64,000 nucleotides of DNA from Alligator mississippiensis (taxonomy: Eukaryota; Chordata; Crocodylia; Alligatoridae): contig NC_081824.1 in the NCBI RefSeq assembly GCF_030867095.1, positions 114,584,162 to 114,648,161 on the forward strand. Reading direction: 5' to 3'. Position 1 is the first letter of the stretch, and every line of letters begins with the position of its first letter. The notes under the pieces are model-generated. The model was not told where the DNA came from. It did no database searches and worked only from the letters and a program-made list of their open reading frames with translations. The translations under genes and the position numbers were made by a program. Below are positions 33,491-46,925 of this stretch, one piece after another.

Positions 33491-36400
33491 GCAAAGGTGC
33501 TTACCCCCCCAGCCAGGGCCCAGAGCTACCCCAAGCCAAGAAGGTCCCCCCTCAACACATCAAGGAAAGGAATACTTATTTTCCTTCATGCTTGCTCTTT
33601 GTTTTGGCCTGACGTGACTTTCTGGCCACTTTGGGCTGTACGCACCTCCGCAGAACATCAGTGCCATGAAGGGGCATTTGACGAGCAAGCTAGCAACCAC
33701 TAGGAGTCCCAAACCAGGCGATATTCAACACAAATATAGACGGACAGGATGCACTGGAACCACAGTTACCACTAGCCCTGCTAACAAGAAAGGAGCTGTT
33801 CTTAAACCCACAGGAGCTTAAAAGAAACTGCATGCCAACTCTGTGGGCACTATATTCTTCCCTGCAGAAGAAGAGAAGCTTGTGCAAGGGGGCTGTTAAT
33901 AACCCAGAGGATTACAACTACCCTTATCTGAAGCACTGTAAAGTAAGAGGGGACTCAGCTGCCTAAGTAAATGGCAATTGTTATTAATGGCGCTTGACTT
34001 CTTCCAGAGCTGACTGGTTGTCTGCAATTTAAAAATGAACCTTTGATTTTTCAGGGCAGCTTCCAATATTCTCCAGGGAAACACACTCTTTAATTGTTCC
34101 AGAGAAACATCATCATCCAGAGTAGGTAGGGATCTCTTGTTTGACTGAACATTAAAGCTGCGACAGGCAGCCTGTGCAGGTTGGGGGAGGGTAGAGAGGT
34201 TGTGGGGATGGTTGCTAGGAACAACCACGGGAATTCTGTATTTTTCTTTCTTTTTTTTACTTTTTTTCCTCTTGACAAGAAAATACAGAACACCAGACCT
34301 TTCAAAAGGTGGATCACTATCTGCTGACTTCTTTCCAGAGTGGGAAACTGACTGTCTTAGTCTTAGACACATTTTTTAACATGGGGTACTGGTTTTTGAA
34401 CAGCAAGAGTTCTGAGCATTTTTTTACTACCTAAAAAGGCATAATTACATCATGAGGACTGGCTGTAAATTGACTTGGTGTACTACTGAATCATACTGAA
34501 TATTTGTAATGTGTTCCTTTCCTAATAGATGCTCTCTATGAATAGAGAGAAGTGCCTGTTTACTCTGAAATATTTGGCCCAATGTAGAGAGTCTGGGGAA
34601 TGGAAGAAGTGGCTATTATTTTCCCACTGCATGTGTGCAGCTGTCATGTGTAAGCAACACAATCTAAGCACATCTCTGCTTCCTAATCTTGCTGATTATC
34701 CCTTCTAAGATTACAAAAAACATGGCTTGCCACCAGAATCTGTAATTCCTGAACATCTTGCTCCTTATTACATAGCCAGAGATAACTTCTGTTTTTATTT
34801 ATTTTAGCAGAAAGGATGGCTTCCCAAGGAGGCATCATTTGTCTATGCAGTGATGTCATCTTGTTTGACCTCTGCTTTAATCCAGGGAATGCCTGCATGT
34901 TGACTTCTGACCTGTTTAAGTATGCTTGTGTTTAAAAGGACAGATAGACTTAATACATCTTGTTGGGCAAACTGAAGTGTTGATGGTGGTTATTTTTAAA
35001 GATATTTACATGTAACCGCTCCTCCCTCTGACATTTTCACACTGTGATACACCAATATGCATTTACTTGTTTTTTGCTGTCTAAGTATATCTCAAAGGCT
35101 CTCATTTAAAAATCTAAAACACTATGTTACACAGCAAAAGTTTATTTGTATCCTATCTACACTAGTCTTTGCCTGATAGCTATGGCTATGCCATTTCTTC
35201 TACTGAAAATCGAATTTTTCAGAAACTTTATAACTTGGCCAGAAAAAAAAAATTCCAGAGGAATACTTATGGTAAATAACACATGTTCCCAAACTTAAAA
35301 GGCCTCCCAAATCCATATTTACCTGACAGACCATGATGGTCCCAGTGCTGAGTAAATAATATGCATACCAAACTATGTATAATATGCATACCAAAATGCA
35401 AATGTAACCAGGTAAACAGAATGCCTTTTAAAAATGACTAAATATGGTAGAAAATGAGCAGAGAGAAAAAGAGAGTCTCTAAAAATGTTTTATAATTTTC
35501 CATGTAAGAATACTTTCTTTACAGGGAAGCAGTTTTATTAAACAAAAGCTTAAGACATGCATTGATGGACAAAAAATGTTTAAAAGTAACAAGCTATCAC
35601 AAAGCCAGGAAATCCAAAGTTAAAGGCTAAGTCTCTTCTTAAGTCTCATCATACTGCAAACCAAATATAGCAATCCTCATCTTGTTATTTCTCTGAGAAA
35701 ACTGACTTAAGGAGGAGTTGTTCTGCCCGCAGGCCTGATTCTGGCCTTAAAATGCTGTAAAGTGGGAGTAAACCCCTGGAGGTCAAAGGCATTTAAAAGG
35801 CATAAATGGGATCAGCATCAGACCTTGTGGGATTTGGCTTTGTGTTGTCCTTACGCTGTAATAAATGACTCATCAAATGTTGTGGGTGTATGTGTGCGGG
35901 AGCTGAGGTAAATGGAAAGCAGAGTTAGTTCTTTTATAACACTGTCCTTCATTCTCCTATCCTTATAGACTGACAGCATCTTAGAGACATCCTGGAATTG
36001 ATGTATAAAATAGTTAAAATGCATTGATTTTGACTTATATGCAGGTGTTTATATAGCAAATGTTTTTTAGACAGTATATTTTTTCTGGTGAAATTAGGAA
36101 TTCACTACATTGGCAGCACAGACCTGTTTACACAGCTATATACGGTATGTGTGTGTCTACATCGGCTTTGGTTGGTACAGTTCCTTTGGTTAAGTCTTGT
36201 AAAATGTACAGGTGTGGATATGCTGCATTCCTTCCCTTATGTTTTTCCTTCTTCTTTTTTTTCATTTCTCCCAAAAAAGTCACTTGATCAGGTATCAGAC
36301 ATACTGAAAACCTGGCAAGACTACAGGAAAGTGGCTAGACTTGGAGTGTTTGTGTACTTAAAGAAAGAATCTTGCACATTTTCAACTTTCAGTCGCAGAT

Positions 36401-37522
36401 ATTTTCTTATAAGAGCAATTGGAGGTTTGAACCAGCCCTCAAAGCGGAAATCAAAAGCTCCCAGAGAAACATACCCAAGGAATGTGAATCTGCTCCAAAA
36501 ACCATACGCAATGCACACACAGTACTGTCAGCCTTATAGGAAGTCTGGCCGTATATGGACATCTGTACCCTAAGCTATTTATCAACCTGATGGTCTTGTA
36601 GTTGGCTGCAGATATTTCTAGCTTGCCTTAGGTTTAACAACATTCATTAATTCCCCTCCCCAAAAGCTCACCAGAATGTCTTTTAAAAATCATAATAAAC
36701 ATTACCTTAAAATGCTAAGAGTACTAGTTAAACTTATATTAATGTGTATTTGCTCAAAATAAAGACTGCAAGCAAGATTTGCTGTGTTAGCTGTGAAAAC
36801 TAAGTGGAAATGAAGTAAGGATAAAAAAGTATTTGCTTTATCTTGAATTTGCTCCCCTTGTTTTTATATTTTTTAAGAATGTTTGGCATCTCATTCAATA
36901 TATTCAGAGGTATAGAAAAGTCCCTGTATGGGATAATGAATGCTACTGATACAGACACATTTTTCTTAGCATCTGCAAGTAAATTAGTGAAGGGAGAGAA
37001 AATAAAGAGAAGACACCATTTTACTTTTCCTGAGAACTGCCAACTGGATTTTCCATGGTTTCCATCTAGTTTGTAAAATTTGTAGTGCTATATAGTACCA
37101 TGTGCCAGATCTTCACTTGGTGTAAGTTGTCTGTAGTGGAGCTACGCCAGTTTATACTACCTAATCCAACCATCTGATTTTACTTGCTAAAGGGCAGTAA
37201 GTTTTCTTAGAAGTGTACTAGAAGAAAGAGATTGGGTGGTGTAGGGATTGGGTTATGATAATTATTTGGTTCAAATCCAATACAAGTTGCTTGAGGTACA
37301 GAGTCAAACTCTCTTCTAGCATCAACTGGTACATCTCCATTGAGCTTAAAATTACCAGTGTAGAATTTGGCCTCAAAAACTTATCTATATGACATTTTAG
37401 GAAATAAAGTATTGTTCATTAGATAAAATAAAATTAGAACATAATATGCAATTACTTGTTCCTGGGTCTCTCACATATTCTAATAATAGATATGCATTAA
37501 GGGCATGTTTTTATTGTTTTTA
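33491..37522. other. Unique non-coding DNA upstream of CCN2
   Basis: No repeat signature over most of 4 kb. Short open frames lack conserved motifs. Being unique and 2-6 kb upstream of CCN2, it is a candidate for distal control DNA, which is inference only. Confidence 0.5.
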
Positions 37523-38015
37523 GGGCTCCCTCTACACATGCAGATAAAGATGTTATGGGATCTACACTCACGCCTCTTGCTGTCCCATATGTGGTTCTCC
37601 GAGCATTTCCATGGCTGTGAGACTGCAAATGATGCAGTTGAAGCACCCCTGAACTTGGGGCCTCACAGCTTCAGGGGTGCATGGAGCACTTCCACAACTA
37701 GGACACCATGTCAGGTGTAGCCTCCCTGCTTCAGGGACCCCTGGAACACCCCCAAGGAGATCCCAGGCTCAGGAGTCCAAATGGCCCCCCACAACTGGGA
37801 GGCCCAGTGAGCTGACAGGGCTCCCAGCCACAGAGGCCCCTGGCCACGTGTTCAATTAATGGCATGATAAGAAGCAGCTACAAAGTTATTACACATATTT
37901 TATAGCTTATCCTCTTTTTATCACACCATTAATTAAATGAATGTGTGGCCAGGTGACCACTTGAGGCGCGATTAACTGGTTAATCACACCTTAAATGTAA
38001 CCTGTAGATGGGGCC
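37523..38015. mobile_element. Non-autonomous DNA transposon with TTA target duplication
   Basis: Ends gggctccctctacacatg and the inverse of ggccccatctacaggttac, flanked by TTA at 37520-37522 and 38016-38018. The interior is GC-rich (37590-37850), then has palindromic attaattaaatg-type sequence. A TTA duplication fits the PIF/Harbinger type. Confidence 0.7.
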
Positions 38016-40511
38016 TTAGTGTCACTAAAGATACAGATTTAGACTTTTGGTTTAATGCTCTAAGTCAGGATTATTTTTCATGGACACATATGGTCCCTAT
38101 ATGATAAAGTCCTTACTGGAAATCTTAATGAAAATAATCAAAACAGTGTGTAAAACATCCCATAATGAAATGCCATATTAAAATGGAATTTCCCATAACA
38201 AGACCTAGGCTTAAATTTTCTGGATTAACCTGAAACATTTTCCATTAAATATTTCAGTAGTGTGGAGAGGTTTATTCATTCACTGCATCAATATAAAACT
38301 TAGCAAAGCCGTAAGTGTTTTCAGGGAAACAGAGAGCCCTGAACACAGGTCATAGCATATGAGTAGAGAGAAGTGACTTTCAATCCAAATCCTCATTTTT
38401 AACAGAAGTTGTGTGCCCTCTGGCAGTGGTAAATCCAGCGTGTGTAGAGCTGTCTTCACCCAGTTTTGACAATGGTCTTATAGCTATTTTGCACAGCCCA
38501 AAGGGAAAAAAAAGGTGGAGATAACTGTAGAAAGGATCATTTACCATTAAATACTGCATGTAGGAGGTATCTTTTAATGCCCTTCTCTGAAGGAACCTCT
38601 TGGGAGAAAGCTGGTGGACAAGTAGTCTTGAATGGACTGTGCCTAATTTCTGGTGTTTGAACAGCACTGTAGTTGAAGGTGAATGCTTTTTCTTATACAG
38701 AAGTCTTGATATCAAGTGGAGGAAATCAGACTGTTTTGTTTTAAAATGCACTTGTTTATATTTTCAAAAGTGTGCATATATTCTATTGGGATATAATCAA
38801 CGGCAAATATGCTAAAAAAGGAATATAAGATGTTAGATAGTGTTCCCATTGACATTTAATTTTTACCTTCACTTCTATTTAAAATATGAAGATGTTGCAT
38901 TATGCATCCATTTTCCTACTCCTTTAGTTTTATCCAAATTTTTGGTTTTGAATCACTTATTTTGGTAGTAGTAAAAGTCCTTGTAAAGTTTAATAAAAAT
39001 AATATGATATAATAGTATCAAAATATGTTTTTTGAGTCTTTTAAGGTCATTTTACTGCTCATCATATCTAGAACATTATGAATTTCTTTTACTAGAATGC
39101 AGACAGGGTGATCCCATATATGCTTGTGTGATTTGTTTATTTAAATAAAAGCCAAAGTGTTCAAACAGTGTTCCTAAACATAGCTACCCCTGTCCATATT
39201 CAGTTGTGTAAACAGTTTCACTTTCAAGAAATTTCCAGAAAACACTTCCAGAAAAAGTGTTGAAGTGCGCCATTTGAACTGAGTAATAAAGAGCCATCAA
39301 GTCATTCTGAACCACCCATCATCATCTCAGTCATTCTTCTGTCCTGTTCTGCACTGAATTTTTTATGGTGTCACCATTGAAAATGAAGAAAACCCTTTGT
39401 AAGAATTGATGGCTTGACAGTTCTGCTGTGCTGCTCGGGCAGGAATTTGAGGAGTTGTGCCTGAGAGCATCCGATTAATGTGTAATGACAATTTTTATTA
39501 GAAACCTGTAAGCAGAACTTACTGGGTGAACTGTATGTAGGTGTATGTGGGATCATTTTTGTATGGACTACATCCCTGTTTCTACACCATTAATTGAACA
39601 ACGTTTTTGACTGAAAACCATTGTTGCCCTACATCCAGTACTCTCTTTTTTCTTGTATTCTCTTTTTAACAAAGACAACACAAAGGAAAAGAATATGAAG
39701 AACCTTTAAGTGAAATGATAGATGGGGCCAGCCTTTGTAATTTTGAACTCTCAGTTTAGGATAGTCTTTGTAATAATGTAGGAAATTTCAGCTTCTGAAA
39801 AATACAGAGCCTTAGAACCCAAGGTTTGAAAAGGACTGCAAAGGTCATTCTAGTCCAAGCTCCCAAACAGTTTCAGGATACTTTATTCTGAAACCTTCCC
39901 AGACAAAGGCATTTTGAAAAGGAGTACTTCTGAGCACAATTTAAAGCATCAGCTATTTATTAAAAGCTGATAATGTATCCTGGACTGTACACAGAAATAC
40001 ATTCCTTGCCTTGTAGATTTTAAGGAAAACATAAATTGGCTAGAATTGCATTCATAAAGCCCTAAAATGTTATGGTACCAAGTTTTTAAGTAGAACACCT
40101 TTTCCTGTTAAGTAAAGCCTGCTGGGTCACTGTTGTCAATCCATAAATTTTAAATGAACTCTCTGAAACTGACTTAGTGCAGCCTTTTTACTACAAGGCT
40201 CAAAACTTTGCAACCCATTCCATCTGGGAACCCAACCTGGAGAACTCTAAAGCATACATGATCTGGCTAGATTAAGTCTTTTAATTAAGAATGGGATTAA
40301 AATGGCAACAGGGTGTGATGATTTGTATATTTTTAATTGCTGTGAAAGGGTTAGATACCAAGGAAAGGGGGGAATAGGAATACTTACATCCATCTGTGTA
40401 AGTAATATACATTATATGTGCATATCTGGTTTATAATATTTTCATGTTTGGTTTTAAATGAATGCCCAGCTCATGTTATCTTTATGAATGATAGTTTTGT
40501 TAGTTGTCAGT
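38016..40511. other. Unique non-coding DNA with a CR1 relic
   Basis: At about 39810-39905 'aaaaggactgcaaaggtcat' and 'tctagtccaagctcccaa' are a decayed CR1 3' end on the minus strand. Otherwise nothing. Confidence 0.5.
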
Positions 40512-40788
40512 GGACGTGTCTACATGAGACACTTACTGCACAGTAGCTCGATACATCTGTGCAGCAGCTTGTTATTACTGTGCAGTACTGTCACCAGGCA
40601 CAAATCATAACATGACACTATTGCACAGTAGTAATGAGCTACTGCACAGTAAGCATCATTAGGCAACCATGCTGGGATGCTACTGCACATTAACACTGGT
40701 TACTGTGCAGTCATTTAGTACTTGGTTATGGCAGTACTAAATGACTGTGCAGTAACAACTGTGTAGTGGGCAGCTTGTATAGATTCAC
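40512..40788. mobile_element. Palindromic MITE, relative of 8586-8841
   Basis: Starts tggacgtgtctacatgag and ends with the inverse of tgggtgaatctatacaag. The interior is full of inverted 'tactgcacagta' motifs and includes tttagtac/gtactaaa arms. Confidence 0.65.
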
Positions 40789-43700
40789 CCAGTATGTTTG
40801 TGGCTACCTATGATACCTGGTTATCCACATCATTTAAAGAACCACCTGAAAATCGCCTTAATTCAACAGTGAAAATGAATTTGTTTTCAATTGGTTTGTT
40901 TTATAACTAGGAATATTTTTGTTGGGAACGTTCATTAGGGTCTGGATCTTGGCTGCCTTTAAAATGGTGCCTCTTTCTGCTTTTGCTTTCCATGTGAGGT
41001 GGTGGAGTGGGCCTATCCTAGATTTCTATATTTACGATTGTGAGTACAGTGTTTTCAGTGAAGGCCCAGTCTCTGGAATGTATTTCGCTTCTGACACAGC
41101 CTGAGTGAATTGACCTTGGTATAATAGGGGCAAGGATGTTCTGTTTACTCAGACCTTCCTGACGCAGTAGACGAGTTAGATTATTGTGTGGGTGTCTAAA
41201 TTGTAAGTATGTTTAGACATTGAGAGGCAAATTATATTGACTGGTCAATAAATGAACCTAATGACTGTAATATATTAGCATCTTATTTCAAAGACTGCTT
41301 AATTTTCAGGAAAATGGTTCCAGATGGTTCAGTTGCCAGGATCACCGGCTGGTTTCTCAGTTAGTGATCTGTGGTATGTGCACTGTGTAAATACATCTAT
41401 ACAAGTGACGCAGATGAGGAAGCTAAGGTATAGCCTAGGGTGGCCAAGGATATGCTATTGTGGCTTCCTTATTGACCTACAGATGTATGTGAAATTTAAC
41501 AACTAAAGAATCAGGTAACAAAATGTCTTATAATCATAACCCCACCAATGTCTCTGGAAATTTGCCGTTAGACAGTTTGTCATATGCAGATGAAGAAAGT
41601 AGAGTTCAGGAGAAATGTATTTTGAGGAAAAGGAGGGAAGTGAAACGAGGCATATTTTTTAGATATCTTAATTTCCTTTGATAATTACTGGGTTTCCATT
41701 TTAATTGCATTATACATTAGTGGTCTAGAAGACTAGTGTTCACACTAGTGTTAGTACAGACGCAGGGTGCCCTTAACATAGTGAGCATAAAAACAGTTGT
41801 AAAAATAGTAGCACCAAATTGTTTTGGACTTACACTACTGCATTTAAAAAAAAATGTTAATGAGCTATAAGTAGAAACAAGACTAACCTTCACAGTTTGG
41901 GATCTGTAATTTTAACAATACACAAGGCTCTTTGGTTCTCTCAGTTTTTTGACCTTGGTAGAAAAAAGGAATCACTTGTTAAGTTCAAGGTTGTTTGGGC
42001 ATTTGTTTGACACCAGTTGCTAGTAGAAGAGATTCCTTCTGATGGAGCATATGTAAAACAATACAGGGAAAAAATACCTGAACTCAGTTATGTTATTTTT
42101 TGTCAATTAAACTGTGATTGCTCTGGCCTTATTTGTTGACATCTTCTATTATTATCTTACCTAGCATTTGCAAAGTGCTCAACATATTTATCTGCAGTTT
42201 AGACAGTAATGAATTAATCCTCACAGTACCTCTGTTACTTAGGAACACCTGGATGCAAACTGCTTTTTACAAACTTGAAGTTAGTTTTAAAGTCTTATGC
42301 AATGTGGCTGCATCTGTCTTCAGAGGATTTTGGAAATTAATGGGGATCTGTACCTGGGAAGTCCTTGGAAACAGCTGTCTTATTTCACTGGTCCACCTTC
42401 AATGAAAGATCAGGAAGGTCATCCATGTATTTTTTTTTCCTTGTAAATAACTTATAAATAGTGATAGTGTTATACATGACTTTCTCTGTGTGCCTTGAAT
42501 TTCTTTTCTCTTTTTTTTCTTTGCCATCAGGCTGCCACAGGGGGGAGTATATGTTTGGAAAGGGCTGGGCAGTATAGGGAGCTATTTACTGGCTGTAATG
42601 TAATATATTAGAAAATGGATTACATTATGAAAACCAGATTGAAAGAAAGAACACATATGCTAGAAATTAAAGGGTTCATTGGAAGATAGAGATGGAAGGC
42701 GTGTGCACCTGAGAAAAGCTATAAAAATAGTGCATCACGATCAGCATCTCATGTTTCTGATCCCTTCCCACTAGCTTTTCTACATGTTTAAGGGAAGTTC
42801 AGTTCAGTTATTTGCTTTGCTCTAGCAGAACATGATGACGTGCAGGGGTTGTACAGCTCTAGCTTAGCAAAATCCATGTCAGTCTGACAGAAATCTTTTC
42901 CAACATCATATTTGCTAATGATGAAAAAATGCTCAGGAGCTTAAAAAAGCCTAAGACCGTGGTGCTGGAACTCTGCTGACTCGATAAGAAAGGATTGTAC
43001 TTTCAGGCCTATTAGGGTGGGGAAATCCACTCCACCTACATAAAGCATGAGTATTCAGTCTCTTAATGGGTGGAGTGCAGAGGGCTGGGGAAGTGAAATC
43101 CATCCCCAAGCCTACAGCCAGCATGTGGGTTAACTACACACTCCTTCATTTGACCACAGCTGTTATTCCAGCTAGACTAGTAACTGGCAGCTGCAAATCT
43201 GTGTTCTGTTTGTTGGGCCCTGTATAGCTTTGAGGATAAGGTGAATGAAAAAGATATAATTATGGGTGTGTGAATACATCAGATGAAAGTTAGGAACTGG
43301 GAGAGAAACAGGCTTTGAAGTGAATGGGGGTCCAATCCCCACCCAAACCCAACCTTTCCTGTCTTTGTAAATGTGTTGGTGGAATTCACAATCTAGCAAT
43401 CTTGATTGTAGGTAAAAAAATTGAGACTAAATTATTTTTTATAAATGCTGTTCTGACCAGGTTTTAGCAATGTAAAAAGGAATACTAAGGTACCTTCCCC
43501 ACGTAAGTTCCACCAATCAAGGTACAAAATTGTAGATTGACAACAATCTAGGGAGGGGGGAGGAGGGAGGAGACAGAAGGGAATGGTTGAGAGAAGACAA
43601 ATTAAAGGGAGAGTTAAAAGACTCAATATAGACATCATGTAAGGTGATTGATTTAAGATCAGAGATAACCTACAATGCCTTCTACAAACCTCTTTTACAG

Positions 43701-44536
43701 AATATTGTGTTTAAGTAACTGAATTTCCAGAATGAAGAGGAAAGTATCACAAGGAGGTCTTTCATTTCATTATCTGACTTAATGACAAAATAAAAAAGAA
43801 CAAACTCTTCAGATACAAGTCTTTTAAACTCTTTGGTATATTTTGGGTTCATAACCCTATCTAACTAACCCCTAACTATCATTGAAAAAGTTTCAGATAG
43901 AGAAGTTAATTTTTCCTGCATATTGAAAAAGCACTTCTGCAGCCATCACTAGCTTCCCTTTTGAAGAAAGAGAAGGATGAACCAGCATCCTGATGACACC
44001 AAAGGAAGTTTTAGGAAAATCGTGTTTATATTTTGACATTTAAGTGCACTGAAATTCTCCTATGTTTAGTTGACGCATAACAAGTATTTTACATAACAAA
44101 GAAACTGACAGATGAATTAAAATCACAAAAAAATTATAAGATCTTAACAGCGATTTCATACATTACAAGCTTACACTACTGACACAGTTTCTGTAGAAAT
44201 ACGGCTTCTGCTAATTAGAGCTAAAAATGGAATCACAAAAAAAGAAAAATGGAACTGTAATGCAAAACAGCTATGGAAGCTTTATATTGGCTATCCCAGC
44301 TGATCCTAATGACAAAGTTCCTAGAGTGAATGCAGAAGAAAAACAGCTGAAATGCTGATGATGAACTGTTGGGCTAGTTTCCTTTCTAGAGAAGTTCAAA
44401 TTAAAGCTCCATATTTCCATCCCAAATCTTTATTTGCAGAGATGATGTGTCATAATTCATTGAACCACCTGTATGGAACTGAAAAACATGGACAAGTTGC
44501 ATTCTGAATTCTGCACCATGAGAATTAGCTGTCTGT
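40789..44536. other. Unique non-coding DNA, no gene recognised
   Basis: AT-rich. Short open frames only. A G/A-rich tract near 43545-43620 is purely compositional. Confidence 0.55.
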
Positions 44537-44619
44537 ACCAGGATGGCTGAGTAGTTAAGGTCTTGGATTTAAGATCCAATAGACATATATCTGCTTGGGT
44601 TCAAGCCCCTTTCCTGGTA
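44537..44619 (+). pseudogene. tRNA-Leu(UAA)-like sequence
   Basis: 83 nt, the normal length of vertebrate tRNA-Leu-UAA including the discriminator A. The acceptor stem ACCAGGA/TCCTGGT pairs at all 7 positions. The anticodon arm TTGGA-TTTAAGA-TCCAA pairs perfectly and shows anticodon TAA. A long variable arm is present. The D stem is weakened to wobble pairs. The T stem TTGGG/CCCTT has two mismatches and the B box has GGTTCAAGCCC. A TTTT run lies at 44625-44628, a normal pre-tRNA trailer length. Probably not functional; it fuses directly to CR1. Confidence 0.8.
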
Positions 44620-44623
44620 ACCT

Positions 44624-45188
44624 ATTTTCCTCAAGAAAAACTAAGAAAGTGATTCTTCTGCTTTACTCAGCATTGGTGAGACTGCAGCTAGAGTACTGCG
44701 TCCAGGTCTGGGTACCACACTTTAACAAAAAGGTGGTAAAGCTTGAGAAAGTCCAGAGAAGAGTCAGATCAGAGACTTGCATGGCAAGCCACACAAGGAG
44801 AGGCTGAGGGGCCTGGGACTTTTCAGCCTAAAAAAGAGAAGGCTGAGAGGGGACTTGGTAGTGGCTTACTGCTACAAGAGGGGAGTACACCAAAGGCTTG
44901 GAGAACAACTGTTTACCAGGGCACCCTTGGTGAAAACGAGGAGTAATAGCCACAAACTCCTGGAAGACTGTTTCAGGTTCTACATTAGGAAAAACTTTTT
45001 CACAGTTAGTGTCCAGACTGTGGAATAAGCTCCCTCCAGAGGTGGTGCAATCGCCTACACTGGAAATCTTCAAGAGGAGACTGGACAGTCACTTTGTTGG
45101 TGACAGTCTTTGCTGCCGAGTGCAGGGTGCTGGACCTGGTGATCTTCCACAGACCCTACCAGCCTTACAATCTATGAATCTATGAATT
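44624..45188 (+). mobile_element. CR1 LINE 3' part, fused to tRNA-Leu at its 5' end
   Basis: CR1 homology starts at the tRNA trailer T-run (frame FSSRKTKKVILLLYSALVRL, compare CFSSKSREVILPLYSALVRP in other copies). It runs through LEYCVQVWVPHF, RLRGDLVVAYCYKRG and DCFRFYIRKNFFTVS to the tail aatctatgaatctatgaatt. Frameshifts at about 44765-44800 and 45020. Confidence 0.88.
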
Positions 45189-45469
45189 CTCCAGTTTAAA
45201 AGTATTTGCGCTTCTATTTAGTTGTTTGTTTAAATTTTGGATAAGTCTATCTTCTCCAAAATGCCAGCTGGTGAAACTAAGAAATGTATAACACAGACCA
45301 GTATGAAAAACAGTTATCAAAGAATAATAATTCTACCTAGCTAGAAGCCCAGACACTGATAAGTGTCTTTTTGCATCTTGCTTATAAAATTGCAATCTTT
45401 TCATTGTTCCTTCTCAATGTTTGAAGAATAAATATATTTACAAAGTTGGAAAATACTTTGTATTGTTTC
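45189..45469. other. Non-coding DNA, nothing recognised
   Basis: AT-rich unique sequence between two CR1 pieces. Confidence 0.55.
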
Positions 45470-45770
45470 ATTAGGATCATAGGAAAGTAGAGCCAGTAGG
45501 ATACCATGAGATCATCTACTCCAGACCCCTGCTCAAGGCGGGATCATCCCTGACTGAATCATCCTATCCAAGTGTCTGTCCAGTCTGCTCTTGAAAATTT
45601 CCAAGGATGGAGATTTCACAGTTTCTTTAGGTTTCTTGTTCTGATTCTTGATGATTCTATCATCAGAAAGTTCCTCCTAATCTACATTCTAAACTTCCTA
45701 GGCTGTAGCTTAAGACCATTGCTCCTAGCCCTGTCTTGTACAGCCACCGAACTAGGCTACAGAACTTCAT
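45470..45770 (-). mobile_element. CR1 3'-end fragment
   Basis: The plus strand reads the CR1 complement: ggatcataggaaagtagag, gagatcatctactccagac, cttgaaaatttccaaggatg, cagaaagttcctcctaatc, cttaagaccattgctcctag. Confidence 0.8.
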
Positions 45771-45904
45771 TATATAAAGCCTTTTTTTTTTTTTTAGATT
45801 GCTTCACTTTGCTTTTTTTCAGAAAAATTGATAGGTTTATGGTTGAGAAAAGTGAAAACCCTATTTCAGAATTTTGCTTGTGAGAAAGCCTTATGTAGAA
45901 GTAG

Positions 45905-46110
45905 GAGCATAAGAATGGAAATTGAGATTTCTGGTCTACCACTGACTTGCTACTTAACTTTGAACAAATCATTAAACCTACCTCTTCCTCAGTTTGCCAT
46001 CCGTAAAATGGAAATAAAGATGGATTGTGCAACTTGCAACTTGTGTTACACCTATTTTACCATGCTGGTGATTATCGGGGATAAAAATGAATTACTTTAA
46101 TTCAATGGAG
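45905..46110 (+). mobile_element. MIR-type CORE-SINE
   Basis: In order: ctggtctaccactgacttgc, tacttaactttgaacaaatc, cctcttcctcagtttgccat, ccgtaaaatggaaataa. This is the standard MIR core, decayed. Confidence 0.7.
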
Positions 46111-46879
46111 TTATTAACTGAGCTTGAGTGGTACAAATGTAGATCTCTGGTGCTGGATACCACAGATTCATTTCCTAGACTGAATCCATTATAGTCAACA
46201 CTCATGAATCTGAAGCATAATTTAGTTTTTAACATTATAAATATATTAAGCACTTTATTATGATTCCAGCAACAAATCCTGTATTTGTCCAAATTAGTTG
46301 ATGAATGGGTAAGGTGTGCAATTTTTTTGCTTTTTAAGACCTGTCACCGCAAATCCTGTCAAAATTGTGTTTATTCAAAATTCCTTCATGAATCCTGCTT
46401 CTCTTTCAGAACAACACTGAGTACTAAAATCTTACCACTTAATTATAAAATATATTTTAATATACACAAATAAAAAGCCAAGATAACAAAAAGGTCTGTC
46501 ATACAGAGTCAAAATATTTACCAGGAGAGGCAAATTACAAAAAGGTTAGCCAGGCAAAGAGCCAAGTTAAACAAAACTCAGAGTGTAATTCCTGGAGTTA
46601 ATGAACCAATGTTTGAAAGACTTGGAGACAACCAGGGTAGACATAGCAAGGATCATAGTGAGACAAATTAATTCTAAAATGTTAGATTGCACAATATGGG
46701 GATGTACCAGTGAAGTCAATGAGACTTTTGCTGCTTGACTTCACTGAAAATAAGATCAGGGTCTTAGAGGCATTGGCACATAATGATTTCCTATGTTGGT
46801 AACAAAAATTTCTAATGAGAAAAGGGAATGCACATCAGTGATGATAGTGATAATGATGATGTTGATGATGTCACATTTA
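46111..46879. other. Non-coding DNA, no gene recognised
   Basis: Unique sequence with a small (GATGAT)-like patch at about 46839-46870. Confidence 0.55.
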
Positions 46880-46925
46880 GGCTAGGGACAGATGTTCAAA
46901 AAACCTGAGCCTGAATTGATAACTA

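Noticed and set aside
36088..36573. 161-codon plus-strand frame
   Set aside because: No known motif, no splice evidence, and a composition like the surrounding AT-rich DNA.
44537..44619. Functional tRNA-Leu gene
   Set aside because: T-stem mismatches, a weakened D stem and an altered B box make activity unlikely. Kept as a pseudogene entry.
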